Shown one piece after another: positions 1 through 6,342 of a DNA stretch of 9,306 nucleotides. Made by a program: the position numbers and the translations under genes. This DNA is from Gammaproteobacteria bacterium (GTDB lineage: Bacteria; Pseudomonadota; Gammaproteobacteria; S012-40): the NCBI GenBank assembly GCA_029864945.1, contig JAOTSL010000114.1, forward strand, positions 1 through 9,306, read 5' to 3'. Within the stretch, counting starts at the first letter, position 1, and every line of letters starts with the position of its first letter. The notes below the pieces were generated by a model that saw nothing but the letters and a program-made list of their open reading frames with translations, had not been told where the DNA came from and ran no database searches.

Positions 1-1
1 T

Positions 2-1114
2 CTAACGGCGAGCTCAGGTACTATCACCATGCAGGCTGGTTCATCTACTGTTACTTCTAGAGACAATAAAACGTTGTATCAGGCGAACACTAATTTGCAG
101 GTAACTGAAATTAGTGGTGGTAGTGTAACGCTTGATTCTAAAACGGGATCTATTAGCGGTAGTTTCATCAACGGGACTCATGTTGACGGCCGAGAAGTTT
201 CTTTGTTGTCTTCAAGCGGAATCAGTGCTGTTAATGAGTCTGGAGGAGTTGATGAGTTTAAAGTTGTTGCGTCAACGCTTAATGTTACAAATGCTTCGAA
301 TGATGTCCTGTTAGCGACCCAAAGTGATACTTTTGATGCTAATAGTCCAGAGTCAAACCCATTGAAAATGGGTAATATTTCTGTCTCATCTGGAAATATT
401 GCAATTAATAACGTAGGTGCGATTCAGTTTGTTGAGCAGGTTGATGTGGAAGGTGGTGTCAATGTGGCATCCTCCAGTCAGGTTACGATAGATAAAAAGT
501 TTTCTGCCAAGAATGACATAGATATAATCGTTGCTCCTGGTGATTTCCAATTTGGGGCTGATGGCCTGACATTATCAAGTTCGGGAAGCATAGAATCGAG
601 CCAGGGAAATATTAATCTTGAAATTAATGATTTAGTTCAGTTGTTAGGTGAAGTTGAAGCATTGGGTGGGGATATTACTGTTAAGTCTGAACGAAACGCT
701 ATTGCAGTAACTCACATTAACGCCGGGTCTCACAAAGCCACTGTTAAAGCGGGATTAAGTATTCAGGCGCTGGATTCTAACAAGGTGCATATCATTGCAG
801 ATGCGGTTGAGCTAGTTACCGGAACTGATGGAGCTATAGGTACATTTGCTAAGCCAGTAGAGCTTTCTACAAATCAGACTACGTTTAATGCTAACAATTA
901 TTCATATATGACGGGTAATCTTGGGATAATCATAAATAGTGGTTTTGGTCGTTTTCTGGATCCTGGTGTAGCTATTAGTTCCGCCAATAAAGGGCAAAGT
1001 ACGTCTGCTCAGGAATTTAGTTTTGTTGATGCGACTGTTTTTTCTCCAGAGTTGAATTTGTTTGATAGGGTAAATGAAGGTATTCGTTTACCTGAAGATC
1101 AGCTTGAAGACTAG
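2..1114 (+). CDS. Filamentous-haemagglutinin-like exoprotein, C-terminal end (5' partial)
   Basis: The reading frame is open from the left edge (first full codon at position 2) to a TAG stop, giving 370 visible residues. The first ATG, at 29, is probably internal, because the codons before it continue the same Ser/Thr/Gly-rich pattern (SSGTITMQAGSS). The chain is made of short alternating hydrophobic/polar strands with many G, S, N and T turns, such as GNISVSSGNIAINN and GGDITVKSERNAIAVT. This is typical of right-handed beta-helix exoproteins of the haemagglutinin/adhesin type exported by two-partner or autotransporter routes. A segment near visible residues 274-305 (GTDGAIGTFAKPVELST) resembles the last helix turns of such proteins. 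The acidic tail GIRLPEDQLED follows. There is no C-terminal beta-barrel, toxin-like domain, LPXTG motif or membrane segment, so release or attachment would depend on an unseen N-terminal region or partner. Family assignment rests on composition and repeat pattern, and the specific role is unknown. Confidence 0.7.
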   Translation, partial: LTASSGTITMQAGSSTVTSRDNKTLYQANTNLQVTEISGGSVTLDSKTGSISGSFINGTHVDGREVSLLSSSGISAVNESGGVDEFKVVASTLNVTNASNDVLLATQSDTFDANSPESNPLKMGNISVSSGNIAINNVGAIQFVEQVDVEGGVNVASSSQVTIDKKFSAKNDIDIIVAPGDFQFGADGLTLSSSGSIESSQGNINLEINDLVQLLGEVEALGGDITVKSERNAIAVTHINAGSHKATVKAGLSIQALDSNKVHIIADAVELVTGTDGAIGTFAKPVELSTNQTTFNANNYSYMTGNLGIIINSGFGRFLDPGVAISSANKGQSTSAQEFSFVDATVFSPELNLFDRVNEGIRLPEDQLED

Positions 1115-1135
1115 TAAGGTAGAATTTGTACAAAT

Positions 1136-1187
1136 ATTGTCATGTGCTTGAATAGAGGGGGTAATTATTCAAGCACATGAAAATTTT
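1136..1187 (+). terminator. Stem-loop with short T-run after the exoprotein gene
   Basis: A perfect 15-bp inverted repeat (1140-1154 with 1166-1180, core CATGTGCTTGAATA) encloses an 11-nt G-rich loop. After one G/A mismatch, three more pairs (1136-1138 with 1182-1184) extend it. The 3' side ends in AAAATTTTAC, so the T-run is only four bases long. It starts 21 bp after the exoprotein stop and is best read as that gene's intrinsic terminator. The short T-run and long stem leave open an mRNA 3'-end stabiliser or a protein-binding operator. Confidence 0.65.
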
Positions 1188-1228
1188 ACTAATACATAAA
1201 TATTATATATATTGGGCGAAACGATGCT
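1185..1228 (+). promoter_or_regulatory. Candidate promoter region for tssA (sigma70-like and/or sigma54-like)
   Basis: Two candidates overlap. A sigma70-like pair is TTTACT (1185-1190), a 17-bp spacer and TATATT (1208-1213). A sigma54-like site is TGGGCGAAACGATGCT (1213-1228), which has the diagnostic GG-N10-GC spacing and TGC in the -12 element but matches poorly in between. Several T6SS clusters are known to be sigma54-dependent, so the second is worth noting. The stretch also lies between the arms of a 9-bp inverted repeat (TTTTACTAA at 1184-1192, TTAGTAAAA at 1251-1259). This was judged by eye only, in very AT-rich DNA where chance matches are common. Confidence 0.3.
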
Positions 1229-1296
1229 GGTAAAAGGTATGTGTTTGTCGTTAGTAAAAATAATTAGTTAAAAAATAGTAAAAAAGGATTTGCTGG

Positions 1297-2436
1297 ATGG
1301 CGACTGAAGCCACTTTTGATATAGATGCATTGTTACAACCCATTTCTGAAGAAAAGCCTCAGGGTGATGATATTCGAGAGGACTATTCACCCACCTCAAT
1401 TTATTACCAAATAAAAGATGCCCGTGCCGGCGCTCGTACCGCAGAACGACAAAATCTGATGAGCGATGATCCTGAAGCGATTTATCAAAACGTATCGGAA
1501 TGGCAGACTGTTCTTACGCTTGCTCCTAAAATTTTGACTGAAAATGGCAAAGATTTTGAAATTACCGCTTGGTATATTGAAGCGTTAATACGTGAATATG
1601 GCTTTCCCGGTTTGCGGGACGGGATTCGATTGGCCAGTTCTCTTGTTGAGAAGTACTGGGATGAGCTTTATCCATTGCCCGATGAAGATGGTCTGGAAAG
1701 CCGGGTTGCGCCTATGGCTGGATTAAATGGCGAAGATGGCGACGGCACCTTAATCGGCCCTATCAAGCAAGTCGGTATTACTCAAGCTTATAATTCTATG
1801 CCTTTCGCTGCATGGCATTATGAGCAAGCCTATGAAATTGAAACAATAACAGACCCAGATAAAAAACAAGCACGTATAGCATCGGGTGGAATTACCTTAA
1901 AAATAATTGATCAGGCGGTACTTGAAACACCTCCCAGCTTTTTTGTTAATTTGAAAGAAGACATTGAAGCCTGTGTGGAGGAATATCAAAAATTTACCAC
2001 ATTACTAGATGCTAAGTGTGGTGATGAATCCCCTCCGAGCTCAAACATTAGCAAAGCGATTAAACGTGTACTGGAAGTTTTGGGGTTTCTAACAAAAAAT
2101 GTGGCTTTCAGTGGCGAAAGCGATGAGGTTGGAAATGACGAAGAAGCGCACGATGGAAGCACTGTTAGTGTTAATACTGGTTCGACTGGGAGCAAGGGCG
2201 TTTCTATTGAAAATGCAGCAGTTACAAATCGTGATGAAGCGTTTCGTGCTTTACTTAAAGTGAGCGAATTCTTTCGTCAAACTGAGCCTCACTCCCCAAT
2301 ATCCTACAATCTGGAGCGAGCAGTAAAATGGGGTCGAATGAGTTTGCCGGAATTATTATCTGAGTTGATTCCAGATGATCGTGCACGGGATGACTTTTTT
2401 AAATTGACAGGCGTTCCAGATGAAAAAGACTCATAA
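1297..2436 (+). CDS. tssA: T6SS component TssA (ImpA N-terminal domain family)
   Basis: The 379-residue product matches TssA, a cytoplasmic T6SS protein that contacts baseplate, tube and sheath and assists or caps their polymerisation. The N-terminal ImpA domain spans about residues 8-165. It has the family start pattern (LLQPISEEKPQGDDIRED, then YYQIKDARAGARTAER), a central GKDFEITAWYIEALIREYGF stretch and the YWDELYPLPDEDG...R..PM.GLNG signature. A variable acidic, Ser/Gly-rich linker covers about 272-305. The C-terminal segment, about 311-372, has REDAF-like NRDEAFRALLKVSEFFR, then EPHSPISYNLERAVKWGRM and a leucine-rich end, as in short TssA proteins of the Pseudomonas TssA1 type. The ATG is the first possible start after an in-frame TAA at 1279, with AAGGA at 1284-1288. 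It is the first T6SS gene and is separated from tssB by 229 bp, so it may have its own transcript. Family assignment is firm. The exact TssA subclass is inferred. Confidence 0.95.
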   Translation: MATEATFDIDALLQPISEEKPQGDDIREDYSPTSIYYQIKDARAGARTAERQNLMSDDPEAIYQNVSEWQTVLTLAPKILTENGKDFEITAWYIEALIREYGFPGLRDGIRLASSLVEKYWDELYPLPDEDGLESRVAPMAGLNGEDGDGTLIGPIKQVGITQAYNSMPFAAWHYEQAYEIETITDPDKKQARIASGGITLKIIDQAVLETPPSFFVNLKEDIEACVEEYQKFTTLLDAKCGDESPPSSNISKAIKRVLEVLGFLTKNVAFSGESDEVGNDEEAHDGSTVSVNTGSTGSKGVSIENAAVTNRDEAFRALLKVSEFFRQTEPHSPISYNLERAVKWGRMSLPELLSELIPDDRARDDFFKLTGVPDEKDS

Positions 2437-2665
2437 AAATAATATAAACGCAATAAGGTAAGTAACAGAGGTATCGCATTAATTATGCAATAATCGCCCG
2501 ATAGAGTATCTCGGATTATGATTTTACCTGTAGTAGTTAGGGTCGTTAGAGTAGTAAGATCATAACGCTAGGTATTTTTAGGGTTAAATTAACGGGTTTT
2601 GATTATTATTTTAGGAGAGACTTGCTAAATAATAGTCACCAATCGACTAGGTAGAGGGAATAAAA
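2437..2665 (+). promoter_or_regulatory. Long tssA-tssB leader with overlapping inverted repeats
   Basis: This is 229 bp with no supported gene. It holds a 12-nt inverted repeat (2516-2527 with 2554-2565), perfect in RNA except for one G-U pair, with a 26-nt loop. A second, imperfect one (2490-2494 plus 2498-2501 with 2511-2519, with a 3-nt bulge) shares bases 2515-2519, so the two folds cannot form together. A TTTTT run at 2574-2578 lies about 8 nt past the first hairpin, too far for a standard terminator. I found no convincing -35/-10 pair or sigma54 site: a GG...GC pair near 2614-2625 has 8-bp spacing where 10 is needed. Because such a long gap precedes the highly expressed sheath genes, a promoter here is plausible but not shown. 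Confidence 0.35.
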
Positions 2666-3172
2666 ATGGCGAGTATACATGATAAATTAGGTCGGGTTCG
2701 TAAGCCCCGTGTTCATATTTCTTATGAAGTAGAAACTGAAGGCGCAGCGGTTAAAAAGGAATTGCCGTTTGTTGTTGGTGTAATGGGTGATTTTTCTGGC
2801 GATCCTACATCACCGTTAAAGCCACTGAAAGACCGAAAATATATCCAGATCGATAGAGATAACTTCGATAGTATTCTTTCTCGCATGACGCCTGGTGTTA
2901 ATCTCAAAGTTGAAAATACGCTGGCCGGTGATGGAAGCGAAATGGCGGTTAATCTTAAATTTAATTCTATGGACGATTTTTCTCCAGAAGCGATTGTTAA
3001 CCAAGTTGATCCTTTGAAGAAGCTGCAGCGGACACGTGATCAGTTGCGCGATATTTTAACAAAAGCTGACCTTTCTGAAGACCTTGAAAATGTGCTTGAA
3101 AAAGTATTAACCGATGATGCAAATTTAAAATCAGTGTCTTCGGAATTAGGCATTGAAGAGAAAGGAGAATAA
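2666..3172 (+). CDS. tssB: T6SS contractile sheath small subunit TssB (VipA/ImpB)
   Basis: TssB is the smaller subunit of the T6SS sheath. It interlocks with TssC as heterodimers that polymerise around the Hcp tube and contract to fire it. The 168-residue length is normal. Family features run in order: an N-terminal basic segment then KPRVHISYEVETEGA (13-27), the ELPFVVGVMGDFSG strand (32-45), LKDRKYIQIDRDNFDSIL (54-71), NSMDDFSPEAI (100-110), and the helix LKKLQRTRDQLRDIL (117-131) that packs against TssC. The C-terminal acidic helix (138-168) is also typical. The start is ATG with AGAGGGA 6 nt upstream. It precedes tssC by 2 bp, an operon arrangement expected to couple production of the two partners. 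In systems with TagJ, that protein is known to bind the TssB N-terminal region, and tagJ is present here, so the same contact is likely (inferred). Confidence 0.97.
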   Translation: MASIHDKLGRVRKPRVHISYEVETEGAAVKKELPFVVGVMGDFSGDPTSPLKPLKDRKYIQIDRDNFDSILSRMTPGVNLKVENTLAGDGSEMAVNLKFNSMDDFSPEAIVNQVDPLKKLQRTRDQLRDILTKADLSEDLENVLEKVLTDDANLKSVSSELGIEEKGE

Positions 3173-3174
3173 TT

Positions 3175-4650
3175 ATGGCTTCAACTGAATCAGAAGTTCA
3201 AGCACAGGCAGGCGAAGCCACCGAAGGGTTGAGTCTTTTAGAGCAGGCAATTGGTGCAACAAAGCAAACTGAACGTGATCGCTCAACTGAGTTGTTAACA
3301 ACATTCACGGAACAAGCGTTAGAAGGTGTTGTTACTTGGGATCGAAATCTGACTGTCACAATAAATAAAGCGATAGATCAAATTGATAAAGCAATGTCAA
3401 AACAGCTTGCGGCGATTATGCATGCAGACAAATTGCAAAAACTAGAAGGTAGCTGGCGTGGTTTGCAGCACCTTGTAATGAATTCAGAAACTGGATCTTC
3501 GTTAAAAATAAAAGTATTTAACGGTACTAAAAAAGAAATTTTTAAAGATCTGGATAAGGCGGTTGAATTTGATCAAAGTCAAACGTTTAAAAAATTATAT
3601 GAAAGTGAATTTGGTACGCCTGGTGGCGAGCCGTATGGCGCGTTAATTGGGGATTTTGAATTTACCAATCATCCTGATGATATTGATATGTTGACGAATA
3701 TGTCTCATGTTGCTGCGGCGTCTTTTTGTCCGTTTATTTCAGCGTCAGATCCAAAATTATTTGGTTTTGGTGACTGGACTGAGTTATCAAAACCTCGTGA
3801 TCTGGAAAAAGTATTTGATTCAACCGAATACGCAAAATGGAAATCATTTAGAGAATCCGATGATGCGCGCTTCGTTAATATGGTAATGCCTCGTGTATTG
3901 TCTCGTCTTCCTTATGGTGCAGATACAAAACCAATTGATGCATTTGAGTATGAAGAATTTGCAGATGCTTCAGAGCCTGCGCATGATGATTTTACTTGGA
4001 TGAATGCAGCATATGTCATGGGTACTAAATTAACAGATGCCTTTGCACAATACGGATGGTGTACTGCTATTCGAGGTGCTGAAGGTGGTGGTAAAGTTGA
4101 AGGACTTCCAACCTATAACTTCATCAGTGATGATGGCGACACAGACATGAAGTGTCCAACAGAAGTAGGTATCACGGACCGCCGTGAAGCTGAGCTGAGT
4201 AACCTCGGGTTTTTACCGCTTTGTCATTATAAAAACACAGATTACTCGGTCTTTTTTGGTGCTCAATCGGTACAGAAGCCAAAAGTATATGACGACCCGG
4301 CAGCCTCTGAAAATGCAGCAATCTCTGCTCGCCTGCCTTATATGATGGCAACATCAAGAATTGCGCATTACCTTAAAGTAATGGGTCGGGATAAAATTGG
4401 TTCATTTATGGAAGCGTCTGAAGCTGAAGACTGGTTGAATCGCTGGATAATGAACTATGTGAACGGAAATCCTAACTCAGGCGCAGAAATGAAGGCTAAG
4501 TACCCATTGGCTGAAGCACGCGTTGAAGTGCGGGAAATTCCGGGTTCACCTGGATCATACAACGCTGTTGCGTGGATGCGTCCTTGGTTACAAATGGAAG
4601 AGTTAACTACGTCACTACGAATGGTTGCTCGTATTCCAAAAATGGGCTAA
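3175..4650 (+). CDS. tssC: T6SS contractile sheath large subunit TssC (VipB/ImpC)
   Basis: The 491-residue product is a canonical TssC, the large sheath subunit that pairs with TssB in the cytoplasm. Diagnostic stretches are the N-terminal SLLEQAIGATKQ helix (20-31; in Vibrio VipB the equivalent region is a ClpV target), IMHADKLQKLEGSWRGLQHL (81-100), EFDQSQTFKKLYESEFGTPGGEPYG (131-155), AAASFCPFISASDPKLFG (180-197), DDARFVNMVMPRVLSRLPYG (229-248), NLGFLPLCHYKNTDYSVFFG (343-362), SRIAHYLKVMGRDKIGSF (394-411) and KYPLAEARVEVREIPGSPG (442-460). An AAGGAG site at 3162-3167 lies inside the end of tssB with 7-nt spacing, a strong ribosome site. The gene is followed by an intrinsic terminator at 4709-4745, so tssB-tssC may form a discrete transcript. 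Of the two TssC-like genes in the window, this one lies closest to the standard VipB pattern and is the likely main sheath partner. Confidence 0.97.
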   Translation: MASTESEVQAQAGEATEGLSLLEQAIGATKQTERDRSTELLTTFTEQALEGVVTWDRNLTVTINKAIDQIDKAMSKQLAAIMHADKLQKLEGSWRGLQHLVMNSETGSSLKIKVFNGTKKEIFKDLDKAVEFDQSQTFKKLYESEFGTPGGEPYGALIGDFEFTNHPDDIDMLTNMSHVAAASFCPFISASDPKLFGFGDWTELSKPRDLEKVFDSTEYAKWKSFRESDDARFVNMVMPRVLSRLPYGADTKPIDAFEYEEFADASEPAHDDFTWMNAAYVMGTKLTDAFAQYGWCTAIRGAEGGGKVEGLPTYNFISDDGDTDMKCPTEVGITDRREAELSNLGFLPLCHYKNTDYSVFFGAQSVQKPKVYDDPAASENAAISARLPYMMATSRIAHYLKVMGRDKIGSFMEASEAEDWLNRWIMNYVNGNPNSGAEMKAKYPLAEARVEVREIPGSPGSYNAVAWMRPWLQMEELTTSLRMVARIPKMG

Positions 4651-4708
4651 TAGCAGCAATGATGTTAACTTATATTGCGTTCGAAAGCGTAATAAACGTA
4701 AAAGACGT

Positions 4709-4745
4709 AAAAAGAAAAGCGGATATTTTTCGCTTTTCTTTTTTT
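4709..4745 (+). terminator. Rho-independent terminator after tssC
   Basis: A perfect 13-bp stem (AAAAAGAAAAGCG at 4709-4721 with CGCTTTTCTTTTT at 4731-4743) encloses a 9-nt loop, and the T-run continues to 4745. The A-tract/T-tract arrangement is symmetric, so it could also act on the other strand. It lies 58 bp after the tssC stop and 27 bp before the tssC2 start. Just upstream are two copies of ACGTAAAA (4697-4711 area) of unknown meaning. It should strongly reduce transcription from tssBC into tssC2, tagJ, tssE and tssF. I see no promoter in the short space after it. Confidence 0.85.
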
Positions 4746-4761
4746 CGTTTTGTTAATTAGC

Positions 4762-4781
4762 TGACGACGCCTATGTCGTTA
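4762..4781 (+). promoter_or_regulatory. Hairpin enclosing the tssC2 start codon; no Shine-Dalgarno
   Basis: Bases 4762-4768 (TGACGAC) can pair with 4775-4781 (GTCGTTA): seven pairs, one of them G-U, with the loop GCCTAT. The AU of the tssC2 ATG sits in the loop and its G closes the stem. No purine-rich ribosome site precedes the ATG. Pairing was read by eye and no folding energy was computed. If it forms, it should lower tssC2 initiation. Confidence 0.4.
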
Positions 4782-6272
4782 TTAACTACTTCAGTTTTAG
4801 AATCTTCCATTTCATTTACCGAAAGCCTCGCTAAACCTCAAAGCAAGGTTTTTGATGCCTTTCTATCAGCTATCAATATTGAAGATCAACTCAAACATTT
4901 TTTTGAGTTGTCAAAAATTAAAAACCTGAAAACCAAGGATGATTTAACCTGCCTTTTAAATATGCAAATAGCGCATATAGATGAAATGCTGAATGAGCAA
5001 GTGAATGCAATTATGCATCACCCAAAGTTTCAGAAGTTAGAAGCCTCCTGGCGTGGTTTACTTTATCTTACTGAGGAAGCGGGTGATCAGGATAATATTA
5101 AAGTAAAATTCCTGGATGTGAGCTGGGCAACATTGGTAAAAGATCTCGATCGAGCAATTGATTTTGATCAAAGTCATTTATTTCGTAAAATTTACAGTAC
5201 TGAGTTTGGTACGGCGGGTGGTGAGCCTTATGGTGTTTTGTTGGGTGACTATCAAATAAGACATCGGCCGGGGCCGGATCATAAAACTGACGATATAACT
5301 GCATTACGCGATATATCCCAGGTAGCTGCTGCTGCATTTTGTCCTTTTGTTACGGGTGTTGATCCCGTATTGTTCGGTGTAGATGATTTTTCAGGTCTCG
5401 GCTTACCTATAAATTATGAAAACTTATTTTCGCAGGCTGAATATTTAAAATGGAATGCATTTAGATCAACAGATGATTCACGTTTTGTTGGTTTAACGTT
5501 GCCTCGAGTTTTGATGCGAGAGCCATACGACTATGATTCCTATCGTAGTGATCAATTTCGTTTTACTGAAGATGTTTCACAACCGGATAGCTCTGGTTAT
5601 TTATGGGGTAATGGGTGTTATGCCTTTGGGTCTATATTAATAAAGTCCTTTTCAAATAATTCCTGGTTTACCGATATACGGGGTTGTCATGACGGCATCG
5701 ACAGAGGCGGGGTGGTCAGGCATTTGCCCGTTCCCAGCTTTAAAACTGATAGCGGTGATGTTGCACTTAAATATTCTACCGATGTATTAATAAGTGATTA
5801 TTCTGAAAAAATATTAAGCGAATATGGATTTATCCCTTTGTGCCATAGCAAGGATACTAAGTATGCTGTTTTTTATGGTAATCAGTCGATCCAAGGTGCC
5901 CAGAGTTATGCTTCAAATATTGCAGAAATTAATGCGAAAATATCCGCCATGTTGCAGTATATGTTTTGTGTCTCTCGTTTTGCGCATTATATTAAAGTGA
6001 TTGGTAGAGAAAAAGTGGGTTCTTTTTTTGGCGCTGAAGAATGTGAAACTTATCTCCATAACTGGTTGCTTAAGTATTCAACCGGTAGCTCATCCGGAAC
6101 TGAAGAGCATCTGGCGAAGTATCCGTTGGCAGAGGCAAGTGTGGAGGTGAGGGAGATACCTGGAAAACCGGGCGTATATTCATGCGTTACCCGTTTGAAA
6201 CCACACATGCAGTTAGATCAAATGGTGTCAGGTGTGAAGCTGGTTACAGAGTTGTCAGCAGCAAAGGTGTAG
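4773..6272 (+). CDS. tssC2: Second TssC-family sheath-like protein (ImpD/TssC2 type)
   Basis: The 499-residue protein is a divergent paralogue of the upstream TssC. Shared blocks are NAIMHHPKFQKLEASWRGLLYL (78-99), FDQSHLFRKIYSTEFGTAGGEPYG (131-154), VAAAAFCPFVTGVDP (184-198), DDSRFVGLTLPRVLMREPY (234-252), YGFIPLCHSKDTKYAVFYG (351-369), SRFAHYIKVIGREKVGSF (401-418) and KYPLAEASVEVREIPGKPG (449-467). Against TssC it has a short insertion (RHRPGPDHKTDD, about 163-174), a shuffled N-terminus and a different last 15 residues, features I associate with the ImpD branch. It occupies the slot between tssC and tagJ, as impD does in imp operons of Rhizobium and Agrobacterium. No second tssB accompanies it, so it must share TssB, act without it, or be structural/regulatory in another way. 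The ATG at 4773 is the only ATG after an in-frame TAG at 4758. It lacks a Shine-Dalgarno site and lies just after a terminator, suggesting lower output than TssC. Confidence 0.9.
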   Translation: MSLLTTSVLESSISFTESLAKPQSKVFDAFLSAINIEDQLKHFFELSKIKNLKTKDDLTCLLNMQIAHIDEMLNEQVNAIMHHPKFQKLEASWRGLLYLTEEAGDQDNIKVKFLDVSWATLVKDLDRAIDFDQSHLFRKIYSTEFGTAGGEPYGVLLGDYQIRHRPGPDHKTDDITALRDISQVAAAAFCPFVTGVDPVLFGVDDFSGLGLPINYENLFSQAEYLKWNAFRSTDDSRFVGLTLPRVLMREPYDYDSYRSDQFRFTEDVSQPDSSGYLWGNGCYAFGSILIKSFSNNSWFTDIRGCHDGIDRGGVVRHLPVPSFKTDSGDVALKYSTDVLISDYSEKILSEYGFIPLCHSKDTKYAVFYGNQSIQGAQSYASNIAEINAKISAMLQYMFCVSRFAHYIKVIGREKVGSFFGAEECETYLHNWLLKYSTGSSSGTEEHLAKYPLAEASVEVREIPGKPGVYSCVTRLKPHMQLDQMVSGVKLVTELSAAKV

Positions 6273-6342
6273 TCTAAGTCGCAAGAATTATTGTTGATTG
6301 AAGTTAAAACAAAGAAATAAAAATGAGAATAAGGGACGGAAA
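6273..6342 (+). other. 70-bp tssC2-tagJ spacer
   Basis: This short, A-rich spacer holds the tagJ ribosome site. I looked for a promoter, because the terminator before tssC2 might require one. TTGTTG and TTGATT hexamers (6291-6299) lack a matching -10 element at acceptable spacing, and no hairpin is visible. Confidence 0.5.
6331..6336 (+). promoter_or_regulatory. Ribosome-binding site that fixes the tagJ start
   Basis: AAGGGA lies 6 nt before the ATG at 6343. The longer frame from TTG at 6298 has no comparable site and would add a 15-residue Lys/Asn-rich extension (KLKQRNKNENKGRK) unlike the family. The ATG is therefore preferred. Confidence 0.75.

Noticed and set aside
1224..1271. 15-codon frame ATG..TAA before tssA (MLVKGMCLSLVKIIS)
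   Set aside because: There is no ribosome site and no family resemblance, and short frames of this size are common in spacers.
1..1296. Contact-dependent inhibition (CdiA toxin plus immunity gene)
   Set aside because: The exoprotein's end lacks a distinct toxin domain or VENN-like junction, and there is no small immunity gene before the terminator or tssA.
1986..2195. Minus-strand open frame of 69 codons within tssA
   Set aside because: It lies wholly inside a well-supported gene, has low-complexity content and no ribosome site. It is a shadow frame.
2612..2627. Sigma54-like site before tssB (GG...TTGCT)
   Set aside because: GG and GC are separated by 8 bp where 10 is required.
4572..4760. 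Forward frame of 62 codons overlapping the end of tssC and the terminator
   Set aside because: It runs in another frame through the tssC coding sequence and then through the terminator stem. Its composition (KRKADIFRFSFFRF) merely translates the hairpin.
5261..5280. GC-rich patch in tssC2 as a possible insertion scar
   Set aside because: It encodes a loop (RHRPGPDH) that I recognise as typical of the ImpD-type branch. The frame is intact and there are no flanking duplications.
6298..6342. TTG start giving a longer TagJ
   Set aside because: The added Lys/Asn-rich residues do not fit the family, and a good ribosome site precedes ATG 6343.
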